Below, piece by piece: positions 56,116 to 64,000 of a stretch of DNA of 64,000 nt. Location of the stretch: positions 1 to 64,000 of the forward strand of contig NZ_JAAMFM010000014.1 of NCBI RefSeq assembly GCF_013376105.1, given 5' to 3'. Source of the DNA: Arthrobacter wenxiniae. Its GTDB lineage: Bacteria; Actinomycetota; Actinomycetes; Actinomycetales; Micrococcaceae. Both the position numbers and the translations under genes were made by a program. Numbering within the stretch: position 1 is the stretch's first letter; each line of letters opens with the position of its first letter. Under the pieces are notes generated by a model that searched no databases, had not been told where the DNA came from, and was given only the letters and a program-made list of their open reading frames with translations.

Positions 56116-57809
56116 TGCCGGCGGCCCGGACCGACATGAGAGACAGGCATTTGGTGGAAAAGAAAGCTGCCCCTGTGCGTCCCGCGCACCACGGCTCCGT
56201 GCCGCTTGGGCGGATCGCGGACGTCGCGGGCGCCCACGCCGGTACCGGTGCACAGGTGGCCGTGACCGGGGCCAGCCTGGACTCCCGCAGCATCCTGCCC
56301 GGGGACCTCTACATTGCCGTGCCGGGGGCGCACGCCCACGGCGCCGACTTTGCCGCCTCCGCCGTGTCCTCGGGCGCCGTGGCGGTGTTGACGGACGACG
56401 CCGGCGCGCGTCTTCTCGCAGACACCCTCCCCGTGCCCGTGCTCGCCTGCCCGGATCCCCGCGGGGCCGCCGGGGCGGTGGCGGCCCTTGTGTATGGCAC
56501 GGGGGAGCGGGACGCAGCGGCCATGCCGCTTTTTGCCGTGACAGGAACCAACGGCAAGACCACCACCACCTACTTCCTCAATTCACTGCTGCGCGCGCTC
56601 GGAAAGACCACCGGGCTCATTGGGACCATTGAAATCCTGGCCGGCGACGAACCCATCCCCAGCAAGCTCACCACGCCGGAATCAACGGACGTCCACGCCC
56701 TTTTGGCGGCCATGGCCGAGCGGGGGCTGGGGGCCGCTTCCATGGAAGTGTCCTCGCATGCGCTGGCCTTTGGCCGCGTGGATTCGGTGGTCTTTGACGT
56801 GGCCGGCTTCACCAACCTCACCCAGGACCACCTCGACCTGCACGGCGGCATGGACGGCTACTATGCCACCAAGGCCCAGCTGTTCACCCCCGCACGAGCG
56901 AAGCGCGCAGTGGTCACCGTGGACGACACCTGGGGCCGGCGCATGGCCGCCGAGGCATCGGTTCCCGTGCAAACGCTGTCCACCACGCCGTCCGCCGCCC
57001 GCACGTCAGGCGAGGCCCGGGCAGACTGGCGGGTGTCCGAGATCCACCGGGACGGCATTGGCTCGCGCTTCCGACTCGACGGCCCGCATGACACCAGCTT
57101 CTCGGTGCGCACGGGGCTGCCCGGGGACTTCAACGCCTCCAACGCGGCCCTGGCGCTGGTGATGGTCGCGGAGCAGCTGCTGGCCGCCGCCGAGGGCAGC
57201 GGGACGGCCCGCAGGGCAGCCCTGCCCGCCGTCCAGGCCGCCCTGCAGCACGCCCTGGACGCGCACGACCCCTTCACGCTGGCCGTCCCGGGACGCATGC
57301 AGCTGGTGGGTACCGCACCGGTGGCCGTAGTGGACTTTGCCCACAATCCGGACGCCCTGGAACGGGCCCTGCTGGCGGTCCGCTCCCCGGAACCAGCCGC
57401 CCGGGTCATTGTGGTGTTCGGCGCCACCGGGCAGCGCGACGCCACCAAGCGCCCCGTCATGGGAGCCGTGGCCGTGGCGGGTGCCGATGTGGTGATCATC
57501 ACCGACGACGACCCCCATGACGAGGACCCGGCCGCCATTCGCGCGGAGGTGCTCAAGGGCGCCCTGGCGGCCAATGAGGGGCGCACGCCGCGGCGGCTGA
57601 TTGAAGAGCTTGACCGGCGGGCCGGCGCGATATTCCGCGCCGTGGAGCTTGCCGGCCCGGGAGACACCATCCTCGTTGCGGGCCGGGGACACGAGGTCCA
57701 TCAAGAGGTCAAGGGTGTCAACGTTGCCTTGGACGACAGGGTGGAACTGCGGCTGGCCCTGGAACACTTTGGATTCCCCGCCACCACAGCCGGCAGGATA
57801 GAGTCATAA
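56115..57809 (+). CDS. murE: UDP-MurNAc-tripeptide synthetase MurE, L-Lys type
   Basis: A 564-residue Mur ligase. The ATP loop is [12 protein letters not shown] near residue 143, with LTTPESTD and SSHAL. The amino-acid specificity loop reads DDDPHDEDP in place of the DNPR typical of meso-diaminopimelate enzymes, so L-lysine is the inferred substrate. The ATG shares one base with the ftsI stop. A variable N-terminal extension of about 30 residues is present. Confidence 0.94.
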   Translation: MPAARTDMRDRHLVEKKAAPVRPAHHGSVPLGRIADVAGAHAGTGAQVAVTGASLDSRSILPGDLYIAVPGAHAHGADFAASAVSSGAVAVLTDDAGARLLADTLPVPVLACPDPRGAAGAVAALVYGTGERDAAAMPLFAVTGTNGKTTTTYFLNSLLRALGKTTGLIGTIEILAGDEPIPSKLTTPESTDVHALLAAMAERGLGAASMEVSSHALAFGRVDSVVFDVAGFTNLTQDHLDLHGGMDGYYATKAQLFTPARAKRAVVTVDDTWGRRMAAEASVPVQTLSTTPSAARTSGEARADWRVSEIHRDGIGSRFRLDGPHDTSFSVRTGLPGDFNASNAALALVMVAEQLLAAAEGSGTARRAALPAVQAALQHALDAHDPFTLAVPGRMQLVGTAPVAVVDFAHNPDALERALLAVRSPEPAARVIVVFGATGQRDATKRPVMGAVAVAGADVVIITDDDPHDEDPAAIRAEVLKGALAANEGRTPRRLIEELDRRAGAIFRAVELAGPGDTILVAGRGHEVHQEVKGVNVALDDRVELRLALEHFGFPATTAGRIES

Positions 57810-57815
57810 ACCGAC

Positions 57816-59354
57816 ATGATTGATTTTTCAGCGGCTGAAATTGCCGAGCTATGCAATGGGCGGCTTTCCGCCGGGACGGATCCCCACATCCGCATCGACG
57901 TGGGACTGGTTGCCACCGACTCCCGGGACGCTTCCGCCGGCAGCCTGTACGTGGCCAAGGCGGGGGAACATGCAGACGGCCACGACTTCACCGCGGCGGC
58001 CTTTGCCGCCGGGGCCGTGCTGGCCCTGGCCGAGCGCGACGTTCGTGCCCCGGAGGGGGCGTCCGGCGCCGGGACGTACTTCCCGGCGGTCGTCGTCGCC
58101 GACGCCGTGCTCGCCATGGGCGCCCTGGCCGCCGAGGTGGTGCGGCGGATCCGGGCGCACTCGCCCCTGACGGTCATCGGCATCACGGGCTCCGCCGGCA
58201 AGACCACCACCAAGGACCTGCTTGCCGGGATCCTGGCGCCGCTGGGTGAAACCGTGGCCCCCGTGGGCTCCTACAACGGCGAGGTGGGCGTGCCCCTGAC
58301 CGTGTTCCGCGCCGTGGAAACCACCCGCTACCTGGTCATTGAAATGGGTGCCACGAAGATGGGCCAGATCAACTACCTGGCAGGCCTGGTCAACCCGGAC
58401 ATCGGCGTGGTCCTGTGCGTGGGCAGCGCCCATGCGGGGGAATTTGGCTCCATCGACAACATCGCCCGGGCCAAGGGCGAACTCGTGGTGGCGCTGTCCG
58501 CGGGCGGCACCGCCATCCTGAACTTTGACGACCTGCGGGTCCGTGCCATGTCGGGGCGTGCCGTTGCGCCCGTCATGTGGTTCACCAGTGCCGGGCCGGC
58601 GGGGCCGGACGGGACCGGCACCGGGGCAGCCGCCCTCCAGGCACTCAATGTGCGGACCACGGGGGGACACCCGGAATTTGACCTGCTGTTTCCCGGGGAC
58701 ACCGGCGCGTATCCGGTCAGGAGCCGCCTGCTGGGCCTGCACCACGTCACCAACCTGCTGGCCGCGGCCGGCGCGGCCCATGCGGCCGGGGCCGGCCCCG
58801 CCGACATTGTGGCGTCACTGAACCGGCAGGGTGCCGCCAGCCGGTACCGCATGGAGCTCACCGACCGGGCGGACGGCGTCACCATCGTCAACGACGCCTA
58901 CAATGCCAACCCGGAGTCCATGCGGGCGGCGCTGCGGACCCTCGCCGAGCTGGGTGACGGCGGCCGGCGCCGGACCTGGGCCGTGCTGGGGGAGATGCTT
59001 GAGCTCGGCGGGGATTCCGTGCTGGAGCACGACGCCGTGGGCCGGGTGGCCGTGCGCCTGAACATCTCCCGCCTCGTGGTGGTTGGCGCCCCGGCGCGTG
59101 CCATGCACGTGGGAGCGGTCATGGAGGGGTCCTGGGGGGACGAGTCCATGTTCGTGCCGGACGCCGACGCCGCTTACGCCGTGCTGGAACGCGAGCTTTC
59201 CCCCGGCGATGTGGTGCTGGTCAAGTCCTCCAATGGTGCGGGGCTGCGCTTCCTCGGCGACCGGCTGCTGGGCGATCGGATAGCATTACCCACTAGCGCC
59301 GCCCCGGAAGACCCCCTCGAACAGACACCCGGTGAAAGGACCCAGCAGGCATGA
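57816..59354 (+). CDS. murF: UDP-MurNAc-tripeptide:D-Ala-D-Ala ligase MurF
   Basis: A 512-residue Mur ligase: [40 protein letters not shown], and [11 protein letters not shown]. It adds D-Ala-D-Ala to finish the pentapeptide. It starts six bases after murE stops and ends in an ATGA overlap with mraY. A roughly 25-residue acidic tail follows the core. Confidence 0.95.
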   Translation: MIDFSAAEIAELCNGRLSAGTDPHIRIDVGLVATDSRDASAGSLYVAKAGEHADGHDFTAAAFAAGAVLALAERDVRAPEGASGAGTYFPAVVVADAVLAMGALAAEVVRRIRAHSPLTVIGITGSAGKTTTKDLLAGILAPLGETVAPVGSYNGEVGVPLTVFRAVETTRYLVIEMGATKMGQINYLAGLVNPDIGVVLCVGSAHAGEFGSIDNIARAKGELVVALSAGGTAILNFDDLRVRAMSGRAVAPVMWFTSAGPAGPDGTGTGAAALQALNVRTTGGHPEFDLLFPGDTGAYPVRSRLLGLHHVTNLLAAAGAAHAAGAGPADIVASLNRQGAASRYRMELTDRADGVTIVNDAYNANPESMRAALRTLAELGDGGRRRTWAVLGEMLELGGDSVLEHDAVGRVAVRLNISRLVVVGAPARAMHVGAVMEGSWGDESMFVPDADAAYAVLERELSPGDVVLVKSSNGAGLRFLGDRLLGDRIALPTSAAPEDPLEQTPGERTQQA

Positions 59355-60463
59355 TTGCATTGCTCATCGGCACCGGCCTGGCCCTGGCGTTCGCCATGGT
59401 TGGCACGCCCTTGTTCATCCGGCTTCTGGTGAAAAAGGGATACGGGCAGATCATTCGCGACGACGGCCCCACCACGCACCAGATCAAGCGCGGCACCCCC
59501 ACCATGGGCGGCACCGTGGTGGTTGGCTCCGTGGTGGGGGCCTACTTTCTGACGCACCTGATCATCTGGCTGCTCAACCCCGCGTCCCAGGGCCCCACGG
59601 CGTCCGGGCTGCTGATGATCTTCCTGATGGTGGGCCAGGGCCTGGTGGGATTCCTGGACGACTTTTTGAAGATTTCCAACCAGCGCAGCCTGGGCCTGGA
59701 TGCCAAGGGCAAGCTGGCCGGGCAGGGCATTGTGGGCATCGCCTTTGCCATCATGGCACTCGGCTTTCCGGACGGCACCGGGCGGACGCCGGCCAGCACG
59801 TTCATCTCCTTTGTCCGCGACATCCCCTCCCTGAACCTGGCGTTTGCCGGTGCCGGGCTGGGCGTGGTCCTCTTTGTCATCTGGTCCAACCTGATCATCG
59901 CGGGCACCACCAACGGCGTGAACCTCACCGACGGCCTGGACGGGTTGGCCACGGGGACCGCCATCCTCGTGTTCGGCGCCTACACGCTCATCGGCCTGTG
60001 GCAGAGCAGCCAGGGCTGCGGTTCCCGCAAGAGCCCGTCAGTGGCCGCCTGCTACGCGGTCCGCGACCCGCTGGACCTCTCGCTGATTGCCGTCATCATG
60101 TTTGCCGCCCTCATCGGCTTCCTGTGGTGGAACACCGCGCCGGCGAAGATCTTCATGGGCGACACCGGCTCGCTGGCCATCGGAGGGGCCATCGCCGGCT
60201 TTGCCATTCTCTCGCGCACGGAAATCCTGTTGTTCATCATCGGCGGCCTGTTTGTGCTCATCACCCTTTCCGTCATCATCCAGGTGGGCTTCTTCAAGCT
60301 CTCCAAGGGCAAGCGGGTGTTCCGCATGGCACCGCTCCAGCACCATTTTGAGCTTAAGGGCTGGGCCGAGGTGACGGTGGTGGTGAGATTCTGGATCCTC
60401 GCCGGGCTCATGGTGGCCGTGGGACTGGGCGCCTTTTACGCGGAATGGATCGTTCGACTGTGA
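59351..60463 (+). CDS. mraY: Phospho-MurNAc-pentapeptide transferase
   Basis: A 370-residue polytopic membrane enzyme. The catalytic motif FLDDFLKIS, the [10 protein letters not shown] segment and [14 protein letters not shown] are all present. About ten hydrophobic helices. It transfers phospho-MurNAc-pentapeptide to undecaprenyl phosphate to make lipid I. The start overlaps murF by 4 nt. Confidence 0.96.
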   Translation: MIALLIGTGLALAFAMVGTPLFIRLLVKKGYGQIIRDDGPTTHQIKRGTPTMGGTVVVGSVVGAYFLTHLIIWLLNPASQGPTASGLLMIFLMVGQGLVGFLDDFLKISNQRSLGLDAKGKLAGQGIVGIAFAIMALGFPDGTGRTPASTFISFVRDIPSLNLAFAGAGLGVVLFVIWSNLIIAGTTNGVNLTDGLDGLATGTAILVFGAYTLIGLWQSSQGCGSRKSPSVAACYAVRDPLDLSLIAVIMFAALIGFLWWNTAPAKIFMGDTGSLAIGGAIAGFAILSRTEILLFIIGGLFVLITLSVIIQVGFFKLSKGKRVFRMAPLQHHFELKGWAEVTVVVRFWILAGLMVAVGLGAFYAEWIVRL

Positions 60464-62031
60464 CAGACACGGCTTCAACCCCCGCCAACCATGCAGTCTC
60501 CGGCCGCCTGGACGGGCTGACCCGCTGGGAAGCCGACTGGGCGGGCCTGCGCGTGGTGGTCACCGGCATCACCAAGACAGGCTTCTCCGCCGCGGACACG
60601 CTGGCCGAGCTCGGCGCCCGCGTGGTGGTGGTGGCCGCCTCGGACGACGACGCCGCCCGCCACGCCGCCGACACCCTGAAGATGGTGGGCGTCCACGAAG
60701 TGATCCTCGGCGAGGCCGGCTCCACCGTGCTGCCCCTGGTGGACGGGGAGCCCGCGGAGCTCGTGGTCACCAGCCCAGGCTACAAGCCCTCACACCCGCT
60801 CCTGGCGGCGGCCGCGCACGCCGGCATCCCCATCTGGGGCGATGTGGAGCTGGCGTGGCGCGTGCGCATCCGCGAAGGGCGCAGGACGGCCGAATGGATC
60901 ACCATCACCGGTACCAACGGCAAGACCACCACCACCACCATGGTGGAGCACATGCTCCAGGCCGCCGGGCTGCGCGCCATCGCCGCCGGCAACATCGGCA
61001 CCCCCATCCTGGACGCCGTCCGCGACCCCGATGGCTGGGACGCCCTGGCCGTGGAGCTTTCCAGCTTCCAGCTGCACTGGACCCGGTCCCTGGAGCCGGT
61101 CTCCAGCGTGTGCCTGAACCTGGCCGAGGACCATGTGGACTGGCACGGCAGCTTCGAGGCCTATGCCGCGGACAAGGCCAAGGTCTACGCCAACACCAAG
61201 GTCGCCTGCGTCTACAACGCGGAGCAGATTGAAACCGAACGCATGGTGGAAGGGGCCGACGTCCGCGAAGGCTGCCGCGCGGTGGGCTTCACCACGGGCA
61301 TGCCTGCCATCAGCATGGTCGGCGTGGTCGAAGGGCTGATCGTGGACCGGGCCTTCATCGCAGAACGCAAGGATTCCGCCGTCGAGCTGGCCCACGTCAG
61401 CGACATCGCAGAGCTGGTGCCCCGGCACCTCGTGGCCAACGCGGCCGCCGCGGCGGCCCTGGTGCGTGCCTACGGGCTCACCCCGGAGAACGTGCGCGAC
61501 GGGCTCAGGGCCTTTGAATCCAGCGAACACCGCATCCAGCCCGTGGCCACGTCCGGCGGGATCCTGTGGGTCAACGACTCCAAGGCCACCAACCCGCACG
61601 CAGCCTCCGCCTCGCTTGCCGCATTCAAGCCCGTCATCTGGATTGCCGGCGGGCTGTCCAAGGGGGTCGAGTACGACGAGCTGGTCCGCACCCACGCCGG
61701 CCGGCTCAAGGCCGTGGTCCTCATTGGGGAGGACAGCAGCGCCCTGGCCGGCGCATTGTCCCGACACGCCCCGGATGTGCCGGTCATTGAGACCGGAAGG
61801 GCCCAGACTGACAAGGAAGGGATGGTGGAAACGCCCATCTTTGGCGACGTCGTCATGGCACAGGCCGTTGCGGCCGCGGCCGCGCTTGCCGCGGACGGCG
61901 ACACGGTGCTCATGGCCCCGGCGTCCGCCTCGATGGACCAGTTTTCCTCCTATGCCCACCGCGGCCAGGCGTTCATCGACGCGGTCCGGGAGCTGTTGGA
62001 ACGACGGGCGAGCGCCAATAAGGAGTCATAA
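60460..62031 (+). CDS. murD: UDP-MurNAc-L-alanine:D-glutamate ligase
   Basis: A 523-residue Mur ligase with [18 protein letters not shown], the ATP loop [13 protein letters not shown] near residue 153, and [12 protein letters not shown] at 60460 overlaps the mraY stop (GTGA); ATG 60445 would add five residues and overlap by 19 nt. It adds D-Glu to UDP-MurNAc-L-Ala. Confidence 0.94.
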   Translation: MTDTASTPANHAVSGRLDGLTRWEADWAGLRVVVTGITKTGFSAADTLAELGARVVVVAASDDDAARHAADTLKMVGVHEVILGEAGSTVLPLVDGEPAELVVTSPGYKPSHPLLAAAAHAGIPIWGDVELAWRVRIREGRRTAEWITITGTNGKTTTTTMVEHMLQAAGLRAIAAGNIGTPILDAVRDPDGWDALAVELSSFQLHWTRSLEPVSSVCLNLAEDHVDWHGSFEAYAADKAKVYANTKVACVYNAEQIETERMVEGADVREGCRAVGFTTGMPAISMVGVVEGLIVDRAFIAERKDSAVELAHVSDIAELVPRHLVANAAAAAALVRAYGLTPENVRDGLRAFESSEHRIQPVATSGGILWVNDSKATNPHAASASLAAFKPVIWIAGGLSKGVEYDELVRTHAGRLKAVVLIGEDSSALAGALSRHAPDVPVIETGRAQTDKEGMVETPIFGDVVMAQAVAAAAALAADGDTVLMAPASASMDQFSSYAHRGQAFIDAVRELLERRASANKES

Positions 62032-63299
62032 TGGCCAGAACGCCGGTACAACCCGGAACTTCCGCCAAGGGGCATGCCCCCCAAACGCACACCGCCCCAG
62101 CGGCGGAGGCGGCCGGCGCCACCGGCCCGCAGCGTCTGCGCCACCGCCTCAACGAATTGGCCGGCCGGCCCAGCGCCTCCTACTACTGGATCATCGGCAC
62201 CACGGTGGCCCTGACGTGCATCGGACTCATGACGGTGCTCTCGGCCTCGGCGGCCGAATCCATTTCCGAAGGCATGGACCCGTACACCTTGTTCATCAAG
62301 GAGAGCATCTTCGCCGCGGCGGGGATGGTGCTGATGATGGGCCTGTCCTTCGTGCCGCCCTCGGGGCTGAAAAAGATGGCCTGGCCCGCCCTGGTGCTGT
62401 CGATCATCCTGCTGATGCTCGTCGTCTTCACCCCCCTGGGCGTGTCCATTGGCGGCAACCGGAACTGGATCAGCTTCGGCCCGTCCGTCCAGTTCCAGCC
62501 CTCCGAGGCCGCCAAGCTGGCCCTGGCCCTGTGGATGGCGATGGTGTTGGCCCGCAAGGGGGACCTGGTCCGCCAGTGGCGCCACACCGTGATGCCTGTC
62601 GTCCCGGCGGGCGTGGTGGTGGTGGGCCTCATCCTGGGCGGCCACGACCTCGGCACCGCGGTGATCACGATGTCCATCATCGGGGCCGGGCTGTTCTTTG
62701 CCGGAGGCAGCAAGCGCGTGCTGGTCTCCGCCGTCGGCCTCGGCATCGGCGTTGCCGCGCTCATGGCGGCAGTCAGCGGCAACAGGACCGCGCGGCTGTC
62801 GGGGTTTTTCGGCAACTGCGACAACGGCCAGGGCCTCTGCGACCAGGCGCAGAACGGGCTGTACGCCCTGGCGTCGGGGCGCTGGTTCGGCGTGGGCCTG
62901 GGCCAAAGCCGGCAAAAGTGGAGCTGGATCCCGGAAGCCCACAATGACTTCATCTTCGCCATCCTCGGAGAGGAGCTGGGCCTCATCGGCACCCTCGCCA
63001 TTATTGTCCTCTACGCGATCCTGGCCTTTGCCATCTTCCGCGTCATCATGCGGCGCAACGACACCTTGGCCCGTGTTGCCTGCGGCTCCGTGCTCGCCTG
63101 GATCATCGGCCAGGCCTTTGTGAACATCGCCATGGTGGCCGGCCTCCTTCCCGTGATCGGCGTGCCGCTGCCCTTGATTTCCTACGGAGGCAGCGCCCTG
63201 GTGGTGACACTGGCCGCCCTGGGGGTTGTCCTCTCCTTTGCCCGCACCGCCCGGGAACCCGCCGGCGGGCCAACCCCCGCCCCCCAAGAAATGCACTGA
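62031..63299 (+). CDS. ftsW: Septal SEDS glycosyltransferase FtsW
   Basis: A 422-residue polytopic protein of the SEDS family. It has [20 protein letters not shown], the conserved Asp region [26 protein letters not shown] and [10 protein letters not shown]. The N-terminal 40 residues are cytoplasmic and Pro/Ala-rich. It polymerises lipid II with FtsI. The ATG shares a base with the murD stop. Confidence 0.95.
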   Translation: MARTPVQPGTSAKGHAPQTHTAPAAEAAGATGPQRLRHRLNELAGRPSASYYWIIGTTVALTCIGLMTVLSASAAESISEGMDPYTLFIKESIFAAAGMVLMMGLSFVPPSGLKKMAWPALVLSIILLMLVVFTPLGVSIGGNRNWISFGPSVQFQPSEAAKLALALWMAMVLARKGDLVRQWRHTVMPVVPAGVVVVGLILGGHDLGTAVITMSIIGAGLFFAGGSKRVLVSAVGLGIGVAALMAAVSGNRTARLSGFFGNCDNGQGLCDQAQNGLYALASGRWFGVGLGQSRQKWSWIPEAHNDFIFAILGEELGLIGTLAIIVLYAILAFAIFRVIMRRNDTLARVACGSVLAWIIGQAFVNIAMVAGLLPVIGVPLPLISYGGSALVVTLAALGVVLSFARTAREPAGGPTPAPQEMH

Positions 63300-63306
63300 A
63301 AGAACC

Positions 63307-64000
63307 ATGACCCAACTCAATCCTTCCGCGCTCTCCGTGGTGCTGGCCGGCGGAGGTTCCGCCGGCCATGTGAGCCCGCTGCTGGCCATCGCCGGCGCCG
63401 TCCGCGACCGCGTCCCGGAGGCAGCCATCCTGGCCGTGGGCACGGCCGGGGGCCTCGAAACCCGGCTGGTCCCCGCCGCCGGCCACGCACTGGCCACCAT
63501 CGAGAGGATCCCCATGCCGCGCAGGCCAACGGCCGAGCTGCTGCGGGTCCCGGGGCGCCTGCGCCGCGCCATTGCCCAGTCCAAGGACATCCTGCGCAGC
63601 GCGCACGCCGACGTCCTGGTGGGCGTTGGCGGCTATGTCTGCACGCCCATGTACCTGGCCGCCAAGTCGCTGGGCGTGCCCATCGTCATCCACGAGGCCA
63701 ACACCAAGGCCGGACTCGCCAACAAGGTCGGCGCCCGTTTCACCAGCCGCGTTGGCACAGCCTTCGCCGCGACCCGGATCCGCAACGGCAAGGTGGTGGG
63801 CATGCCCATGCGCCCCGCCGTGGCCGGCCTTGACCGGCAGGCGGCACGGGCCGGCGCCCGCGGCAGGCTGGGCCTGGAATCCGGACTTCCCACGCTGGTG
63901 GTCACCGGCGGATCGCTTGGCGCGCTGCGCCTGAACCAGGCGGTGGCCGGCGCGGCCGCGGCGCTGGGGGCCGCGGGCATCCAGGTCCTGCACATCACCG
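63307..64000 (+). CDS. murG: Lipid II synthase MurG (partial, runs off window)
   Basis: The first 231 residues of an N-acetylglucosaminyltransferase. It has the glycine-rich [15 protein letters not shown] loop, [32 protein letters not shown] and [12 protein letters not shown]. It converts lipid I to lipid II at the inner membrane face. It starts 7 nt after ftsW, with weak GAAAGA upstream. Confidence 0.95.
   Translation, partial: MTQLNPSALSVVLAGGGSAGHVSPLLAIAGAVRDRVPEAAILAVGTAGGLETRLVPAAGHALATIERIPMPRRPTAELLRVPGRLRRAIAQSKDILRSAHADVLVGVGGYVCTPMYLAAKSLGVPIVIHEANTKAGLANKVGARFTSRVGTAFAATRIRNGKVVGMPMRPAVAGLDRQAARAGARGRLGLESGLPTLVVTGGSLGALRLNQAVAGAAAALGAAGIQVLHIT

Overview
The window is high-GC actinobacterial chromosome, most likely from the Micrococcaceae (Arthrobacter and relatives). 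Gene order supports this: parA-scpA-scpB-rluB-tyrA-cmk-plsC-der, gcvH-garA-ftsR-DUF151-merR-gcvP, aroG/pknL/Rv2175c-like/idsA, and an mraZ-headed division and cell-wall (dcw) cluster all match Actinobacteria. The MurE substrate motif is not the diaminopimelate type and fits L-lysine peptidoglycan, as in Arthrobacter. Starts are often GTG, and many adjacent genes share 4-nt ATGA/GTGA overlaps.

Layout. 0.2-2.6 kb (minus): a two-gene ABC exporter. 2.8-10.7 kb (plus): a long operon for chromosome segregation and condensation (parA, scpA, scpB), rRNA pseudouridylation, tyrosine synthesis, CMP kinase, a phospholipid acyltransferase and the ribosome GTPase Der. A run of 19-23 bp repeats and a tRNA-Pro(GGG) follow. 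11.03-15.17 kb is a decayed prophage bounded by a 36-bp duplication of the tRNA 3' end. It holds a dead tyrosine integrase, a fragment of an HK97-type capsid gene, two tiny overlapping genes, one anchored orphan protein, and matching 23-bp putative integrase arm sites at both ends. 15.2-22.3 kb carries an acyl-CoA dehydrogenase, an SRPBCC/ArsR pair facing an FAD monooxygenase across twin operators, a 2H phosphoesterase, a paired fluoride channel, a universal stress protein and a membrane protein.

22.5-29.7 kb is the glycine-cleavage/GarA neighbourhood, with a second ParA-type ATPase between the MerR gene and gcvP. 29.9-34.9 kb has pyruvate carboxylase and an EspI/MinD-like ATPase with a long disordered N-terminus. 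35.1-35.9 kb looks like a gene remnant in two frames. 36-43 kb has a fatty acyl-CoA ligase, ROK glucokinase, a small membrane protein, an esterase, a second PlsC and class II DAHP synthase. 43.1-49.3 kb has a PASTA kinase, a LysM transglycosylase, the Rv2175c-like DNA-binding protein, a polyprenyl diphosphate synthase and a lipoprotein. 49.4-51.4 kb has 54-bp tandem repeats, DNA polymerase IV and a DUF3040 protein.

From 51.8 kb to the end runs the dcw cluster: mraZ boxes, mraZ, rsmH, ftsL-like, ftsI/pbp2, murE, murF, mraY, murD, ftsW and the start of murG. These genes supply lipid II precursors and the septal synthase pair FtsW/FtsI. The accessory content worth attention is the prophage remnant, the small two-gene unit inside it, and the repeat families.
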